Shown: positions 17,991 to 25,110 of the stretch, piece after piece
Position numbering within the stretch: the stretch's first letter is position 1
Layout: each line of letters opens with the position of its first letter
From: Luteococcus sp038433155
Lineage (GTDB): Bacteria > Actinomycetota > Actinomycetes > Propionibacteriales > Propionibacteriaceae
Assembly (NCBI RefSeq): GCF_038433155.1
Contig: NZ_JBCDMW010000028.1
Span: forward strand, 1-64,000
Length of the DNA: 64,000 nucleotides
Reading direction: 5' to 3'
Notes under the pieces: generated by a model
Database searches by the model: none
What the model was told of the DNA's origin: nothing
What the model saw: only the letters and a program-made list of their open reading frames with translations
Position numbers and translations under genes: made by a program

Positions 17991-18881
17991 CTAGGAGGTG
18001 TAGCTGGCGTCGCGGGTGACAACCACAAACTTAGCGGACTCGTACATCTTCACGACCCTTTCCGAGCTCGCTTCCACATACAGTCGCACGCGGTTCACGC
18101 CCTTGTCAGCAAGGTGTGCCAAGCCCGCCGCCAGCAGGGCGCGGCCGATGCCCCGGCCACCGTGGTCCGGGTGGACGCCGATCACGTAGACCTCGCCGAT
18201 CGGCTCGTCCGGATGGCTCGGGTCACTGCACTCGGTCTTGGTCCAGTGGAAGCCCACGAAGGCACCCGTCTCGTCGTCGATCGCCACCAGCAACCCGGCC
18301 GGGTCGAACCAGTCCTCGCCGGAGCGCATCCAGAAGTCCTCCAGGCTCATCTCCGCCTGCTCCGGGTGGTCGACGAAGGCGTCCTCGTTCACCTCCACCA
18401 GTGCCTGGGCGTCGGCCTCCTCGAAGGGGCGGACCACGATCCCCGACGGGGGCTCCTCCCGGGACGGCGGATTGGCCGCCAGATCCCGTTCCATGATCAA
18501 CAGCTCGCGGGTGAGCGTGGCACCGATCCGGCCGGCCAGGGCCCGGGCGCCGGGCAGGTTCCCGAAGGCCCACCAGGTGGGCTGCTGCTCGACGCGGGTG
18601 ATCTCCTGCACCAGGGCCAGCGCGACACCGGCCCGACGATGCTGGGGGGCCACCAGCAGCTGCACCGAGTGGTTCTCCCGGTCGCACTGGGCATATCCCG
18701 CCAGCTCACCCTGACGATGGGCCAGCCAGTGCACGGCGTGGCCCTTGCCCGCCAGCGCGAAACTCGCGGCCTCGTTCAGCGGGCGGACCTGGTCATGCTC
18801 GGTCACGGTGGCCACCAGCTTGTCGACGGCGGCCCGCTGCGGCGGGGTCAGGGCCCCGGTTCTGGTGATTGGCGTGTTCAC
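17991..18881 (-). CDS. mshD: Mycothiol synthase (MshD)
   Basis: A 296-residue acetyltransferase that makes mycothiol from acetyl-CoA and Cys-GlcN-Ins, the last step of mycothiol synthesis. Two tandem GNAT domains are visible. The C-terminal one has EVYVIGVHPDHGGRGIGRAL as its acetyl-CoA loop; the N-terminal one has QLLVAPQHRRAGVALAL. The GTG at 18881 is chosen because TAGCGT ends 7 nt upstream on the minus strand. The neighbours glnR and pst genes are also close to mshD in mycobacteria, which supports the name. It is followed directly by ppk. Confidence 0.93.
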   Translation of the reverse strand: MNTPITRTGALTPPQRAAVDKLVATVTEHDQVRPLNEAASFALAGKGHAVHWLAHRQGELAGYAQCDRENHSVQLLVAPQHRRAGVALALVQEITRVEQQPTWWAFGNLPGARALAGRIGATLTRELLIMERDLAANPPSREEPPSGIVVRPFEEADAQALVEVNEDAFVDHPEQAEMSLEDFWMRSGEDWFDPAGLLVAIDDETGAFVGFHWTKTECSDPSHPDEPIGEVYVIGVHPDHGGRGIGRALLAAGLAHLADKGVNRVRLYVEASSERVVKMYESAKFVVVTRDASYTS

Positions 18882-18888
18882 CACGCTC

Positions 18889-18894
18889 ACGCTA
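18889..18894 (-). promoter_or_regulatory. Leaderless -10 element of mshD (TAGCGT)
   Basis: TAGCGT on the minus strand, then 7 nt and GTG AAC. It decides the start against a second GTG one codon upstream. Confidence 0.5.
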
Positions 18895-18951
18895 CCCCCT
18901 GTCCGGCCGATCCGGGCCACCTCGCTCAGCGCCTTTGTCAGTGCCGCAGGC

Positions 18952-18957
18952 TAGGGT
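18952..18957 (+). promoter_or_regulatory. Leaderless -10 element (TAGGGT)
   Basis: TAGGGT plus 7 nt before the ATG at 18965. It is divergent from the mshD promoter 58 bp away. Confidence 0.5.
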
Positions 18958-18964
18958 CTTGTGC

Positions 18965-19618
18965 ATGCAATCCGGGCACACCGACGAACCCCTGCCCCGG
19001 CTCCCCCTGCCCGGGCTCCCCGTGCAGCGGCAACCGGCGGTGGCTGCGCGCACCCGGACCCTGCTGGCCCTGCTCTGGGCCGGGTTGGTGTTCTCCCTGA
19101 TCGGCGCCGGCTCGGCGCTGATGGCCTCCCGCACGCTGCTGCGCTTCGACGAGACCTCCCGGCTGTGGCCCATGGTGGGCAATCTGGCCAGCGTGCTGCT
19201 GGCCCTGGTCTGTGCCGGGCAGCTGTACGTCTGGCGCCAGGCCCAGCTGGAGTGGACCGGGGTGAGGGACGTCGCCCTGGCCAATCTGGTGGCGCCGTCT
19301 GCCTTTGGCCGGTGGGTGGCGCTGCTCTGCGGCGTGGCGGGGCCCCTGGCCTGCCTGCAGGTGTCCCGGCAGACGGCCCCGGCCGAACAGGCGCACTGGT
19401 GGGCGGTGGCCGGCGGGGTGACGATGATCCTGGCGATGGCCTTCGGGGGGATCCACCAGTTCAACCCGGCGGGCCCGCGCGGCGTGCTGCCGCAGCGGCT
19501 CCGCGGTGGCCGGGTGGTCACCGCCGACGACGAAGTGCATGTGGACCCCGAGGCGGACACCGTCGTCCTGCGGCGCGGGGAGCCCGATGCCGCCGGCGGT
19601 CAGCTGCCCTCCCTGTGA
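18965..19618 (+). CDS. Four-helix membrane protein of unknown function
   Basis: A 217-residue protein not recognised by name. A Pro/Leu-rich cytoplasmic start is followed by four hydrophobic segments at about 30-52, 65-87, 113-130 and 141-160. A polar acidic tail contains DDEVHVDPEADTVVL. The arrangement resembles small actinobacterial integral membrane proteins often annotated only as hypothetical. The start follows a leaderless promoter. It converges on the discoidin-like gene with only 6 bp between the stops, so no room exists for a terminator. Confidence 0.7.
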   Translation: MQSGHTDEPLPRLPLPGLPVQRQPAVAARTRTLLALLWAGLVFSLIGAGSALMASRTLLRFDETSRLWPMVGNLASVLLALVCAGQLYVWRQAQLEWTGVRDVALANLVAPSAFGRWVALLCGVAGPLACLQVSRQTAPAEQAHWWAVAGGVTMILAMAFGGIHQFNPAGPRGVLPQRLRGGRVVTADDEVHVDPEADTVVLRRGEPDAAGGQLPSL

Positions 19619-19624
19619 CCCCGC

Positions 19625-20602
19625 TCAGCCCGCGCGGACCAGGAATTCCACCTCGGTGATGATCACGGCATTGCGGGTGGCCAGCGCCCGGCCGGGCTCG
19701 GTGGTGGCGTCGATGGTCATGGTCAGGCCGCCCTGCGCGTCCACCTCCGGAATCCGGATCTCCTGGGGTGCCTCGTGGTCGGTGTCCAGGTCCTGCACAA
19801 AGTAGGCCCCGGCCAGGCTGGGCAGGCTCCAGGTCACCTTGCTGACCCGGCGGTACTGCGGGTAGAGGGGGCGCCCCTCCACCTGCTTGGTGTAGCCATT
19901 GGTCATCCGCACCCCAACCACCTTGGTGCCCTCGGGGAAGGTGAAGGTCAGGGTCCGGCCGGTGCCCTCGCCCTCACAGCGCCAGCCGGTCTTCAGATCC
20001 CCGTCCAACACCCGCTCCGCGTCGCTGAGAATGAGGTTTCCGTCATAGCCCGGCTGGGCGGCCGCCGTGCAACTGGCCTTGACCCCGGTGGCCGCGACGG
20101 TCTTCACCGCCCCCACCCAGGGCCCGGCGGGGGCGGACGTGGTGGCCGTGCCGGAGGCGACGCTGGTGCCCGCCACCGGCATCTGGGTGCCGGCATTCTC
20201 CTGGTCCGCGGTGGGTTGGCCCAGGTAGCGGCCGATGCCCAACCCACAGCCCAGCACCAGCAGGAAGGCGCCCACCAGCGGCAGCACCGTCCGGGTGCGG
20301 CTGCGGGGTTCCGGCTCGTCGAATTCCTCCACGGTGCGGGCCGTGCCCACTGAATGCTCCACCGGCCGATCCGGTCCGGGCAGCGGGGTGTCAGCGCTGG
20401 CGGCACTGGCGGCGCTGCTGGCACTCGATCCCAGGGAGGGCCGTCGCACCGGCCGGGTCGGCGCCGTGACATCGGGGCCGGGGGCGACGTAGTTCGGCTT
20501 GAACTGATCGGTCCAGCGCTCCTGGCCCGCCGCCTCGTCACGCGGCTCGGGAGGGGTGGAACGTGCGGGTCGGAACCACTCGTCGGGGAAGTCGCCGGTC
20601 AT
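19625..20602 (-). CDS. Membrane-anchored discoidin-like (F5/8 type C-type) protein
   Basis: A 325-residue protein. About 150 residues of Pro/Ala/Glu-rich, probably cytoplasmic sequence precede one membrane helix (about 155-177, TVLPLVGAFLLVLGCGLGIG). A Thr/Ala/Ser stalk follows, then a C-terminal galactose-binding-like domain with ERVLDGDLKTGWRCEG and TFPEGTKVVGVRMTNGYTKQ. Actinobacterial proteins of this kind are annotated as discoidin-domain or NADase-type glycan-binding proteins. The likely place is the outer face of the membrane; the ligand is unknown. The ATG at 20602 has TACACT 9 nt upstream. Confidence 0.7.
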   Translation of the reverse strand: MTGDFPDEWFRPARSTPPEPRDEAAGQERWTDQFKPNYVAPGPDVTAPTRPVRRPSLGSSASSAASAASADTPLPGPDRPVEHSVGTARTVEEFDEPEPRSRTRTVLPLVGAFLLVLGCGLGIGRYLGQPTADQENAGTQMPVAGTSVASGTATTSAPAGPWVGAVKTVAATGVKASCTAAAQPGYDGNLILSDAERVLDGDLKTGWRCEGEGTGRTLTFTFPEGTKVVGVRMTNGYTKQVEGRPLYPQYRRVSKVTWSLPSLAGAYFVQDLDTDHEAPQEIRIPEVDAQGGLTMTIDATTEPGRALATRNAVIITEVEFLVRAG

Positions 20603-20709
20603 GATGCGACGAGTGTATCCACGGCCCGGACCGCCCGGCGCCCAGCCAGCAGTCCCCGTCCGGCGCACCCCTGCGGGAGCACTACGCTGGAACGGATGGA
20701 AGGGGTGAC

Positions 20710-21351
20710 ATGGCACGAATCGCGGTGGTCGGGACCGGGTCGGAGGCCCTCCTTCCCGACGCCTTTGCCCTGCTGGCGCACACCCTGCGCATCGTCGAGG
20801 AGGACTGGGCAACCGGTCTGGATGTCGACGTCGTCCTGGTGGACGGGCGACGAGACCTGGCGGAGGCGCGCGATGTCTGTCTGCGGCTGATGGGTGCCGA
20901 CGTCGAGGCCCCCATCCTGATGCTGGTGGACGCCCAGGCCCTGGGGATCCTGGGCCCGCAGTGGGGCCTGGCGGACTTCGTGCTGGAGACCGCCACCGCC
21001 GCGGAGATCGAGGCCAGGTTGCGGTTGTTGGTCCGCGAGTCCAGCACCAGCTCGCTGATCACCTGCGGCCCGGTCACCATCGACGAGTCGGCCTACACTG
21101 CCACGGTCGGCGGCCAGCCACTGGAACTGACCTACACCGAGTTCGAGCTGCTCAAATACCTGGCCTTGCACCCCGGACGAGTGCTGGGCCGCGACCACCT
21201 GCTGAGCGAGGTCTGGGGCTACGACTACTACGGCGGTACCCGGACCGTCGACGTGCACATCCGCCGGCTGCGGGCAAAGCTGGGCCCGGAGTACGACGGG
21301 CACATCACCACGGTCCGCAATGTGGGCTACCGCTTCGCCGCCACCCGTTGA
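20710..21351 (+). CDS. glnR: OmpR-type orphan response regulator GlnR
   Basis: A 213-residue transcription factor. The receiver-like half (1-110) has DVVLVDGRRDL but lacks the usual acidic pocket at the N-terminus, as in GlnR, which works without phosphorylation by a partner kinase. The C-terminal winged helix has LTYTEFELLKYLALHPGRV and RTVDVHIRRLRAKLG. The match to actinobacterial GlnR, the master regulator of nitrogen assimilation, is clear around LVDGRRDL and the WGLADFVLET block. No histidine kinase gene is adjacent. It lies near mshD and pst, an arrangement also seen in mycobacteria. AAGGGG precedes the ATG. Confidence 0.87.
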   Translation: MARIAVVGTGSEALLPDAFALLAHTLRIVEEDWATGLDVDVVLVDGRRDLAEARDVCLRLMGADVEAPILMLVDAQALGILGPQWGLADFVLETATAAEIEARLRLLVRESSTSSLITCGPVTIDESAYTATVGGQPLELTYTEFELLKYLALHPGRVLGRDHLLSEVWGYDYYGGTRTVDVHIRRLRAKLGPEYDGHITTVRNVGYRFAATR

Positions 21352-21384
21352 GTTCGCCGCCACCCAGGAGTGTTGCTGCATCAC

Positions 21385-21434
21385 AAGTACTTGGCTTGGG
21401 CTGTGACCCGGGCCAAGTACTCCAAGATCAAGCC
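21385..21434. repeat. Dispersed palindromic element, copy 1
   Basis: Homologous over about 50 bp to 50073-50121. GTACTTGGCTTGGG (21387-21400) pairs with CCCGGGCCAAGTAC (21407-21420); the two mismatches become G-U pairs in RNA. It lies between glnR and the end of dtd and may also serve as their terminator. Confidence 0.7.
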
Positions 21435-21481
21435 CCGTGCGGTCTGGGGGAAGGCGGGCAGAGCCGGCCGGTGTTCGGAGG

Positions 21482-21928
21482 CTACCGCGGGCCGAAGAGC
21501 TCGGCCGAGTCCAGCACCAGGGTGACCGGGCCGTCGTTGACCAGGCTGACCTTCATGTCGGCGCCGAAGATGCCGGTCTCCACCTGGGCGCCCAGACCAC
21601 GCAGCGCCTCGACGAAGGCGTTCACCAGGGGTTCGCTCACCGGGCCCGGGGCCGCGGCGCTCCACGACGGGCGTCGCCCCTTGCGCGCATTGGCGTAGAG
21701 GGTGAACTGGCTGACCACCAGCAGGGGAGCGGCCACATCGCTGGCGGACTGCTCCTGGTCCAGGATTCGCAGGCCCCACAGCTTCTCCGCCATCCGCTGC
21801 ACCGTGGCCTGGTCGTCGTCGTGGGTGATCCCCACCAGGACCACCAGCCCGGGCGACGGGAGCTCGCCCACCACCGCGCCATCCACCTCGACTCGCCCCT
21901 CAAGGGCCCGCTGCACCACACATCGCAT
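21482..21928 (-). CDS. dtd: D-aminoacyl-tRNA deacylase
   Basis: A 148-residue enzyme that hydrolyses D-amino acids from mischarged tRNA. MRCVVQRA opens the protein. The catalytic SQFTLYA and the cross-subunit loop DGPVTLVLDS (usual form NSGPVT) are both present. Length is normal. The ATG at 21928 follows TAGGGT with a 7-nt spacer on the minus strand; the frame is open 45 bp further but without support. Confidence 0.95.
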   Translation of the reverse strand: MRCVVQRALEGRVEVDGAVVGELPSPGLVVLVGITHDDDQATVQRMAEKLWGLRILDQEQSASDVAAPLLVVSQFTLYANARKGRRPSWSAAAPGPVSEPLVNAFVEALRGLGAQVETGIFGADMKVSLVNDGPVTLVLDSAELFGPR

Positions 21929-21935
21929 GGCCCCG

Positions 21936-21941
21936 ACCCTA
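21936..21941 (-). promoter_or_regulatory. Leaderless -10 element of dtd (TAGGGT)
   Basis: TAGGGT plus 7 nt before the ATG on the minus strand. Confidence 0.5.
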
Positions 21942-22038
21942 GCCGCCCAGCGGTGGCGCCATTTCCTGCCCACGCGGACCCGAACCGGCCCTCCATCGAA
22001 CGAGAGGGCCCGACGGACCCCCGTCGAAAGGCACCGTC

Positions 22039-22231
22039 ATGACCACCATCCGATACTGGATCGCCCGACTCGTCACCCTGGTGATGACGCCGATCCGCCT
22101 GGTGCGGGAGGGCGCCGCGGACCTGGGCGGCGCCTGTCCCCGACCGTCGCAAGCCCACCGCCGAGGACATCTCCCGCCAGGGCAGCGTCACCACCGCCGT
22201 CCTGGGCAGTAGCGGTACGGGTGGCACCTGA
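22039..22231 (+). pseudogene. Small gene with an apparent single-base frameshift
   Basis: GAAAGG at 22026-22031 precedes an ATG whose first 30 codons (MTTIRYWIARLVTLVMTPIR and following) use G/C in the third position like a real gene. At about 22130, inside GGGCGGCGCCTG, good coding character moves to the +1 frame, reading PVPDRRKPTAEDISRQGSVT and ending at TGA 22229-22231. In the original frame the sequence turns into implausible Arg/His/Pro text. One extra base would explain it. The joined product would be about 64 residues with an amphipathic or membrane-associated start. I do not recognise the family. A sequencing error is as likely as a true mutation. Confidence 0.5.
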
Positions 22232-22288
22232 GCGTTGTCGGGCCCGACGGGCGCGGTGCACCGGGAAGAAATGAGCGAGCCCGCTGGT

Positions 22289-22294
22289 TAGACT
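22289..22294 (+). promoter_or_regulatory. Leaderless -10 element of the 42-residue gene (TAGACT)
   Basis: TAGACT, 6 nt (CTGCGA), then GTG at 22301. Confidence 0.55.
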
Positions 22295-22300
22295 CTGCGA

Positions 22301-22429
22301 GTGGCCAACATCTCCGTGATCGTCCTGGCGAGCGCCTGCGCCCTGATCGGCCTGCTGGCGCTCGGAGTGCTGGCCGCCCTGCTGCTCCCACCGGAGTGGC
22401 GATTCCGACGAATGAAGCGAGACAGCTGA
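22301..22429 (+). CDS. 42-residue single-helix membrane microprotein
   Basis: A GTG start with TAGACT 6 nt upstream opens a 42-codon frame. It is a hydrophobic helix (about residues 3-29, rich in Leu, Ala and Val) followed by PPEWRFRRMKR, a basic tail that should stay in the cytoplasm. The stop is 1 nt before the ATG of the nitrobindin-like gene, so it is the first gene of a three-gene operon. It is too short for most gene callers. Support comes from codon use, promoter position and tight spacing. Function unknown. Confidence 0.6.
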   Translation: MANISVIVLASACALIGLLALGVLAALLLPPEWRFRRMKRDS

Positions 22430-22430
22430 G

Positions 22431-22934
22431 ATGGCCTTCCAGATCCCCGACGACCTCAACCCGGCCCTGTTCCCCCTGGCCTGGATGATTGGCCGCTGGC
22501 GTGGCAATGGGCATGGCACCTGGCCCGGCCACGGTGACTTCGAGTACGGCCAGCAGATCGACTTCGAGACCAATGGCGGGCCCTACCTGCACTACATCTG
22601 CCAGACCTACAAGACTGACGACCAGGGCACCCCGATCGAGCCGATCAGCATGGAGACCGGCTTCTGGCGCCCCAGCCTGGACAAGAAGAACCTGGAGGTG
22701 GTGCTGACCGCCCCCGAGGGCTGGGCCGAGGTGTGGACCGGCACCATCGACGGCGCCAAGATCGAGATGGTGACCGACGCGGTGGCCCGCACCAACACCG
22801 CCGACGTCGAGTACACCGGCGGCTCCCGGCTCTACGGTCAGGTGGAGGGCGACCTGCTGTGGACCTTTGACCGCGCCACCACCAACCACCAGCTCCAGCC
22901 CTACCTGTGGGCCCGGCTGCAGCGCGTCGCCTGA
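22431..22934 (+). CDS. Nitrobindin-like / FABP family protein
   Basis: A 167-residue beta-barrel protein of the THAP4/nitrobindin (DUF1794) family, whose actinobacterial members bind haem and isomerise peroxynitrite. The signature is IGRWRGNGHGTWPGHG near residue 21, followed by the barrel strands TGFWRP and WTGTIDG. The C-terminal region, where nitrobindins carry the haem-ligating His, reads QLQPYLWARLQR, with Tyr where I would expect His. Haem binding is therefore uncertain. It sits in an operon with the microprotein upstream and ygfZ 13 bp downstream. Confidence 0.82.
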   Translation: MAFQIPDDLNPALFPLAWMIGRWRGNGHGTWPGHGDFEYGQQIDFETNGGPYLHYICQTYKTDDQGTPIEPISMETGFWRPSLDKKNLEVVLTAPEGWAEVWTGTIDGAKIEMVTDAVARTNTADVEYTGGSRLYGQVEGDLLWTFDRATTNHQLQPYLWARLQRVA

Positions 22935-22947
22935 GCGGGGAGGACTC

Positions 22948-23895
22948 ATGAGCGCGGTTCTGGTGGCCGACGGGATCGACGAGGGCCTGACCTGGCACCA
23001 CGGCGACCCGATGCGCGAGCAGCGCACCATGCTGGCCGGCGGCGGGCAGCTCAGCCTGTCCAATCGGCCGGTGCTGCAGATCACCGGACCCGACCGGCTG
23101 GGCTGGCTGCACTCGCTGACCAGCCAGCACCTGACCGGACTGGCCGACGGCGAGTCCACCACCGCGCTGGTGCTGGACCCGAATGGCCGGATCGAGCACG
23201 TGCTGCACGGCGTCGACTCCGTGGCCGAGGAGACCTTCTGGGTCTGGACCGAGCCCGGCCGCGGCACCGAGCTGGCCGGGTGGCTGGACCGGATGCGCTT
23301 CATGATGCGGGTGGAGGTCACCCTGCGCGATGACCTGGAGTTGGTCTGGGGCGGCCGGGACGTCGTCGCGCCCGAGCAGGCCGTCGCCACCCGGCACAGT
23401 GGGGTCGCCGACGGCCTGGAGCACCTGGTTCCCCGCGGCACCATCCTCGACGGGGCGGACCCCGTGGGGACCTGGGCCTTCGAGGCCCTGCGGATCGCCG
23501 CCGGCGTCCCCCGGATTGGTCTGGACACTGACCACAAGACCATCCCCAATGAGCTCGGCCTGCTGGGAACCCACCTGGACAAGGGCTGCTACCGGGGTCA
23601 GGAGACGGTTGCTCGGGTGCACACCCTGGGCCGGCCACCCCGACGGCTGGTGCAGCTGCACCTCGACGGGTCGATGGAGGCGCTCCCGGAGCCCGGCACC
23701 ACGCTGGAGCTCGACGGCCGGGCGGTGGGCTTCGTCGGGTCTGCGCAGCGCCACCATGAGCTGGGGCCGATCGCCCTGGGGCTGGTCAAGCGCAATGTCG
23801 CCGTCGACGCGGTGCTCCAGGCCGACGGGATCAGCGCCGCCCAGGAGGCCCTGGTGGATCCCGAGGTGGGCCTGCACGTCCGTCCTCGCCTCTGA
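22948..23895 (+). CDS. ygfZ: Folate-binding protein YgfZ (Fe-S cluster maintenance)
   Basis: A 315-residue member of the GcvT-like YgfZ family, which uses folate to help keep Fe-S enzymes active. The family signature KGCYRGQE is at 212-219. The N-terminal part has LSNRPVLQITGPDRLGWLHS. The ATG at 22948 has GGAGG 4 nt upstream. Third gene of the operon with the nitrobindin-like protein. Confidence 0.9.
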   Translation: MSAVLVADGIDEGLTWHHGDPMREQRTMLAGGGQLSLSNRPVLQITGPDRLGWLHSLTSQHLTGLADGESTTALVLDPNGRIEHVLHGVDSVAEETFWVWTEPGRGTELAGWLDRMRFMMRVEVTLRDDLELVWGGRDVVAPEQAVATRHSGVADGLEHLVPRGTILDGADPVGTWAFEALRIAAGVPRIGLDTDHKTIPNELGLLGTHLDKGCYRGQETVARVHTLGRPPRRLVQLHLDGSMEALPEPGTTLELDGRAVGFVGSAQRHHELGPIALGLVKRNVAVDAVLQADGISAAQEALVDPEVGLHVRPRL

Positions 23896-23956
23896 GGTCC
23901 GGCGCCAACGGCATCCTCTCGTCCCCGGTGGCTGCTGCGCCAGAACTTGCGGCGGA

Positions 23957-23962
23957 TAGGAT
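23957..23962 (+). promoter_or_regulatory. Leaderless -10 element (TAGGAT) of the asparaginase-like gene
   Basis: TAGGAT plus 7 nt before the GTG at 23970. Confidence 0.5.
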
Positions 23963-23969
23963 CGGCCGC

Positions 23970-24935
23970 GTGAACAATGCGCAGCCTTCTCCCGTCCTCG
24001 TCCAGGTGATCCGGCACGACTTCCTGGAATGTGTGCACCGCGGCCGGGTGGTGTTGACCAATCCCGACGGCTCGGTGGCGCTGGCCCTGGGTGACGCCGA
24101 GGCCCAGCTCTACCCGCGCTCGGCCAACAAGCCGATGCAGGCGCTGGCGATGCTGCGCAGCGGGCTGGACCTCACCGACGAGCTGCTGGCCCTGGCCGGG
24201 GCCTCCCACTCGGGGGAGGGCTTCCACCTGGACGGTGTCCGCCGGATTCTGGCCGGCGTCGGGCTGGACGAGTCTGCGCTGCAGTGCACCCCGGACCATC
24301 CGCTGGACGAGCAGGCCCGCGGCGAATGGATCCTGGCCGGCCACGGCAAGGAGCCCGTCGCCATGAACTGCTCCGGCAAGCACGCCGCCATGCTGCGCAC
24401 CTGCCTGCGGGCCGGTTGGCCCACCCAGGACTACCTGGCCGCCACCCATCCTCTGCAGCAGGAGGTGGCCCGGGTGATCACCGAGCTGGCCGGCCAGGCC
24501 AGCAATCCCACTGTCGACGGCTGTGGCGCCCCGCTGTTCTCCATGTCCCTGCGCGGGCTGGCGCACGCCTTCGGCCAGTTCGCAGGGGCCGACGAGGGGG
24601 AGTTGAAGACCATCGCCGACGCCTATCGCAACCACCCCGAATGGGTCTCTGGCACCCGTCGCGAGGAGGTCACCCTGCACCGAGCCGTGCCGGGCCTGCT
24701 GTGCAAGGGCGGAGCGGAGGGCTGCCTGGCGATCGGTCTGGCCGACGGCCGGGGGATTGCGATCAAGGCCGACGACGGCAGCGCCCGCGGCACCATGGCC
24801 GTCGCGCATGCCCTGCTCACCCGGCTGGGCCTGGGCAGCGAGCAGCTGGACCAGCTGGCCACCGCCCCGGTGCTCGGCCATGGCGAGCCGGTGGGTCAGG
24901 TGCGGGCCGTCCCCGGCCTGTTCGACAGCCTCTGA
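23970..24935 (+). CDS. Asparaginase family protein (PF06089 type)
   Basis: A 321-residue cytoplasmic protein of the thermolabile, Rhizobium-type L-asparaginase II family. Motifs are YPRSANKPMQALAML, ASHSGEGFH, MNCSGKHAAML and TVDGCGAPLFSM. The last two carry the conserved Ser, Lys and Cys of this family. It is expected to split asparagine to aspartate and ammonia. The GTG at 23970 follows a leaderless promoter and gives a normal N-terminus. A perfect 20-bp hairpin follows. Confidence 0.88.
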   Translation: MNNAQPSPVLVQVIRHDFLECVHRGRVVLTNPDGSVALALGDAEAQLYPRSANKPMQALAMLRSGLDLTDELLALAGASHSGEGFHLDGVRRILAGVGLDESALQCTPDHPLDEQARGEWILAGHGKEPVAMNCSGKHAAMLRTCLRAGWPTQDYLAATHPLQQEVARVITELAGQASNPTVDGCGAPLFSMSLRGLAHAFGQFAGADEGELKTIADAYRNHPEWVSGTRREEVTLHRAVPGLLCKGGAEGCLAIGLADGRGIAIKADDGSARGTMAVAHALLTRLGLGSEQLDQLATAPVLGHGEPVGQVRAVPGLFDSL

Positions 24936-24963
24936 CCCACCTCGGGCGCAGTCAGATCTGCAG

Positions 24964-25007
24964 AGTGTGGATGGTACCCACCGACTGCGGTGGGTACCAT
25001 CCACACT
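24964..25007 (+). terminator. Terminator of the asparaginase-like gene
   Basis: AGTGTGGATGGTACCCACCG pairs perfectly with 24988-25007 around ACTG. Confidence 0.75.
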
Positions 25008-25054
25008 CCATAGTGGGTGAGTCATCGAGGTCATGAAGGCAGCCCCCCGGACGC

Positions 25055-25092
25055 GGGAACGCCCGTCCTGACGGGGCAGGACGGGCGTTCCC
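25055..25092 (-). terminator. Terminator of the L,D-transpeptidase gene
   Basis: GGGAACGCCCGTCCTG pairs perfectly with 25077-25092 around ACGGGG. Confidence 0.75.
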
Positions 25093-25110
25093 GGTGTCGA
25101 GCTGGACGGA

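Noticed and set aside
15840..19100. Open frame of 1086 codons on the plus strand
   Set aside because: Antisense shadow of ppk and mshD, with no recognisable domain.
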